Shown here: piece by piece, positions 16,291-18,182 of the stretch
Layout of the letters: every line of letters starts with the position of its first letter
Position numbering within the stretch: the stretch's first letter is position 1
Source of the DNA: Erysipelotrichaceae bacterium
GTDB taxonomy: Bacteria; Bacillota_I; Bacilli_A; RFN20; CAG-826
Assembly: GCA_031271635.1 (NCBI GenBank)
Contig: JAISVG010000097.1
Span: forward strand, 1 to 18,182
Direction of reading: 5' to 3'
Length of the DNA stretch: 18,182 nucleotides
Position numbers and translations under genes: made by a program
Notes under the pieces: model-generated
What the model was told of the DNA's origin: nothing
The model's input: the letters and a program-made list of their open reading frames with translations, nothing else
Database searches by the model: none

Positions 16291-17241
16291 TTAAAGTAAA
16301 ATGATCGTTTCAATAAACATCGTCGTTGGATTATAGTCTTCGTATATCGGATAGTAATAGAATTGTATTATCATGCCATTTGTGATTGTGGAACGATCAA
16401 TAATCTCATTATTGTGAATAACATTTCGGTATGTGATAGCTCTTAGATTAGTTAGTTGCTCTGAGACGACATCAAGTCTAGGTTCTGGGTTATAAGTACG
16501 AGTAATTGTGGCAGTTCCGATTTTCTCTTCAACATAGGCGCTTTCAAGGATGTCAAGGACAATCTCGGCGGGTAGAATTTCATAAGAATCAGGATTGGAG
16601 GTAGTAATTTCATGTGGAGCAAAATCACTAAGACCACCCCCTATATTTTGAATATCAAGGTTAATTTCTTCTCCAGTCTTGCTAAAATTAAAGTCATATC
16701 CGGGATCGGTGTGTGGTCCATGAACAATCATATTAGGTGCTAAGAATATATGGGTGCCAAACGATGTTTGATGATTTTCTGGTAATTCTTCTGGTGGTGA
16801 AATACCATTAGAACCGATAAATGCATATGCAAGATCTTCGTTACGAATAATTAAGAGTTCATCAGGCGTAATAATATCGGTATTATCAAAAAAGCGACAT
16901 GTGAATCTTGAATAGATAAACTCAAAGTCAGATCCATATTCAAGGGGAAAATAAGGTTCTAGTCCCTTTTCAATTTTAGCAGTAAAGTAATAACTATAAG
17001 TGAGTTCAAAGTCCCTTATTGTAATTCTACTTAAGTCATAGGTCGGACTCAGTGGGATAACCATTCTTTCAGTTTCAATATTATTTGCAGTTGCAACATT
17101 ATAAATACTTTTAGCCACAAACTGAACTGCAGGATCATCATATCTTATTTCTGGTTCATTAAAATCACAACTGGTTAGGATTGGAATTCCAAGACATAGA
17201 CTTAAACAAAAGCATATCGAAATAGTAAATCTTTTTTTCAT
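16291..17241 (-). CDS. Unrecognised lipoprotein, first gene of operon with the PPC protein
   Basis: 316 residues. MKKRFTISICF begins a lipoprotein signal ending in ILTSC with lipidated C25. A strong ribosome site (AAAGGAG) lies six bases before the ATG. The mature part begins with an acidic linker, then is rich in predicted beta strands with many Tyr, Phe, Asn and Pro. Notable segments are SPPEELPENH, HGPHTDPGYDF and a C-terminal QFYYYPIYEDY; I do not recognise a family. The stop is 17 bp before the start of the PPC gene, so the two are almost surely co-transcribed and may act together on the outer surface. Stop codon TAA. Confidence 0.8.
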   Translation of the reverse strand: MKKRFTISICFCLSLCLGIPILTSCDFNEPEIRYDDPAVQFVAKSIYNVATANNIETERMVIPLSPTYDLSRITIRDFELTYSYYFTAKIEKGLEPYFPLEYGSDFEFIYSRFTCRFFDNTDIITPDELLIIRNEDLAYAFIGSNGISPPEELPENHQTSFGTHIFLAPNMIVHGPHTDPGYDFNFSKTGEEINLDIQNIGGGLSDFAPHEITTSNPDSYEILPAEIVLDILESAYVEEKIGTATITRTYNPEPRLDVVSEQLTNLRAITYRNVIHNNEIIDRSTITNGMIIQFYYYPIYEDYNPTTMFIETIILL

Positions 17242-17244
17242 CTT

Positions 17245-17595
17245 AAGCTCCTTTCACATCTACATTTTAATAGAAATAATGCAAATCGCACACTTTTTTT
17301 CATAATTGAAACAAAAAAGACTTTTTTGTGTTGCGGAAATGCCTTTAAATCAAATGATTTATTGTATATATCATGGATGAAACTTATCCAAGAAACGTTT
17401 TTTAATACTTAAAAGCATTAACCAACTAGAAATAACTCCATTAAATGGTGTTTAAATAGTTAAACTACTAATCGTAATTGATGCACCACCTAAGTTCACG
17501 CCGTTATCATCAAAGAGCAAACATCTTCTCTAAGAATAATTCGACTAGTATCTGCTGAATCTATTTTTCAAAAATACCAATTAAAGCAGTTTTTG
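17245..17595. other. Spacer with promoter region and a decayed coding remnant
   Basis: This stretch separates the operon start from the stop of the fourth array-type gene. On the minus strand, 17452-17520 reads LLFDDNGVNLGGASITISSL then Thr-Ile and a stop. In a neighbouring frame just upstream is DSADTSRIILREDV. Joined by a one-base shift they would give one protein tail, which suggests frameshifted debris. A perfect 8-bp AT palindrome with a 3-base loop lies at 17311-17329. No terminator like those of the other array genes is present. Confidence 0.35.
17363..17391 (-). promoter_or_regulatory. Candidate promoter for the lipoprotein/PPC operon
   Basis: TTGGAT (17386-17391) and TATACA (17363-17368) are 17 bp apart. 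This leaves a leader of about 115 nt before the start at 17241. The match is only moderate and other boxes are possible in this AT-rich region. Confidence 0.35.
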
Positions 17596-18182
17596 CTAGA
17601 CTAAATAGCACATCACCGAGGAATATTCATACTGCACTCCACCGGAGTAAGTTGTTACAATCGCTGCGACATCAAAGATTTTGCCGGCAAAGTCTTCTTC
17701 ATCAACTGGAACTCGAATCTCAATAAAGGCCTGATATTGATCAACCGTCGGGATAATGCTATTACTAATATCACCAACTAGATTATATTCATCTATTATC
17801 ACGTGGTCATAATATGTGTAGAAACTAGAAATACCAAGATATCCATCGAAAACAAACGAATAGTAAAGCGAAGGATCATCGCGCGAAATCAAGCTATACT
17901 GTGTTCTTCGCATATCATAGTATGCTGTAACATCATAATCAAAGTAAAACCTAAGTCTCGTATCATAATATCCGGAGATAATGTCAACATAATAATCTGA
18001 GTAATAATTGAAAATCGGCGCAAAAGGCTGATTAAAAATATATTGGACCGTAGTTTCAATTGTCTGAGTTAAATAATTCTCATTTTGCACCGTCATACTG
18101 ACATCGAATAAAGGACCAGTAAGAACGGAAACATCGAAGCGTATTGAGAGCCTATTTCCATACATTTGAGCCATGAAAGATC
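17596..18182 (-). CDS. Fourth array-type surface protein, C-terminal part (runs off right edge)
   Basis: The frame is open to the right edge; the visible 195 residues are the last one and a half repeats of the same family. Conserved landmarks are TGPLFDVSMTVQNENY, FNQPFAPIF (identical in gene 2 up to one residue), a SRDDPSLYYSF segment matching the S-(V/I)-x-DPALRY block, and a FYTYYDHVIIDEY block. The middle has many more Tyr than the other copies. The tail ends Val-Met-Cys-Tyr-Leu-Val instead of the conserved Trp-His/Asn end, which fits a small indel at the last codons. The shared hairpin terminator is absent downstream. It is therefore the most diverged copy. Its promoter and DUF6273-like domain would be beyond the edge. 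Confidence 0.8.
   Translation of the reverse strand, partial: SFMAQMYGNRLSIRFDVSVLTGPLFDVSMTVQNENYLTQTIETTVQYIFNQPFAPIFNYYSDYYVDIISGYYDTRLRFYFDYDVTAYYDMRRTQYSLISRDDPSLYYSFVFDGYLGISSFYTYYDHVIIDEYNLVGDISNSIIPTVDQYQAFIEIRVPVDEEDFAGKIFDVAAIVTTYSGGVQYEYSSVMCYLV

Noticed and set aside
1..18182. Code 4 (TGA as Trp) for the whole window
   Set aside because: All large frames stay open under the standard bacterial code and use TGG for dozens of Trp codons, so general reassignment is not supported.
1..18182. CRISPR array, tRNA/rRNA genes, transposase or insertion sequence
   Set aside because: I saw no regularly spaced short repeats, no cloverleaf-like segment, and no transposase-like frame or terminal inverted repeats.

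Overview
The window is a low-GC stretch in which every supportable gene lies on the minus strand. Strong AGGAGG-type ribosome sites, TTGACA/TATAAT-like promoters, a 50-residue L33 with two CxxC pairs and many surface lipoproteins point to a Bacillota or Mollicutes-related (Acholeplasma/Izemoplasma-like) bacterium. Tryptophan is TGG in all the intact large genes, so this is not a typical Mycoplasma code 4 genome. No intact gene here ends in TGA; all end in TAA or TAG. The lineage is inference.

Reading in the direction of transcription (right to left), the right edge cuts a fourth member of a large surface-protein family (17596-18182). Next comes a two-gene operon (17241-13928): an unrecognised lipoprotein, then a secreted protein with two pre-peptidase C-terminal (PPC) type domains whose frame is broken by one in-frame TAG. 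A gene-poor stretch with short coding-like remnants follows.

The core is a tandem array of three paralogous genes (13211-4787), each about 840 residues. Each encodes an N-terminal membrane anchor or signal, a DUF6273-like domain and about four beta-sandwich repeats. Each has its own strong promoter, a hairpin at the predicted 5' end of the mRNA, and its own intrinsic terminator, so each is a separate transcription unit. The duplicated unit is about 2.95 kb and includes the flanking control DNA. Genes 2 and 3 share a 53-nt identical tract and the array looks mosaic, which suggests ongoing gene conversion among surface proteins.

Left of the array are a short lipoprotein gene with a damaged signal peptide (3955-4452) and an rpmG/metallo-beta-lactamase-fold pair that overlap by one base. 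A lipoprotein with three atrophied Ig domains and a right-handed beta-helix follows. The last gene, 33 bp downstream and cut by the left edge, is the start of a C39-peptidase exporter, the type that cleaves double-glycine leaders while exporting bacteriocins or signal peptides. No substrate peptide gene is visible. The main theme is a cell-surface and secretion island around two housekeeping genes.
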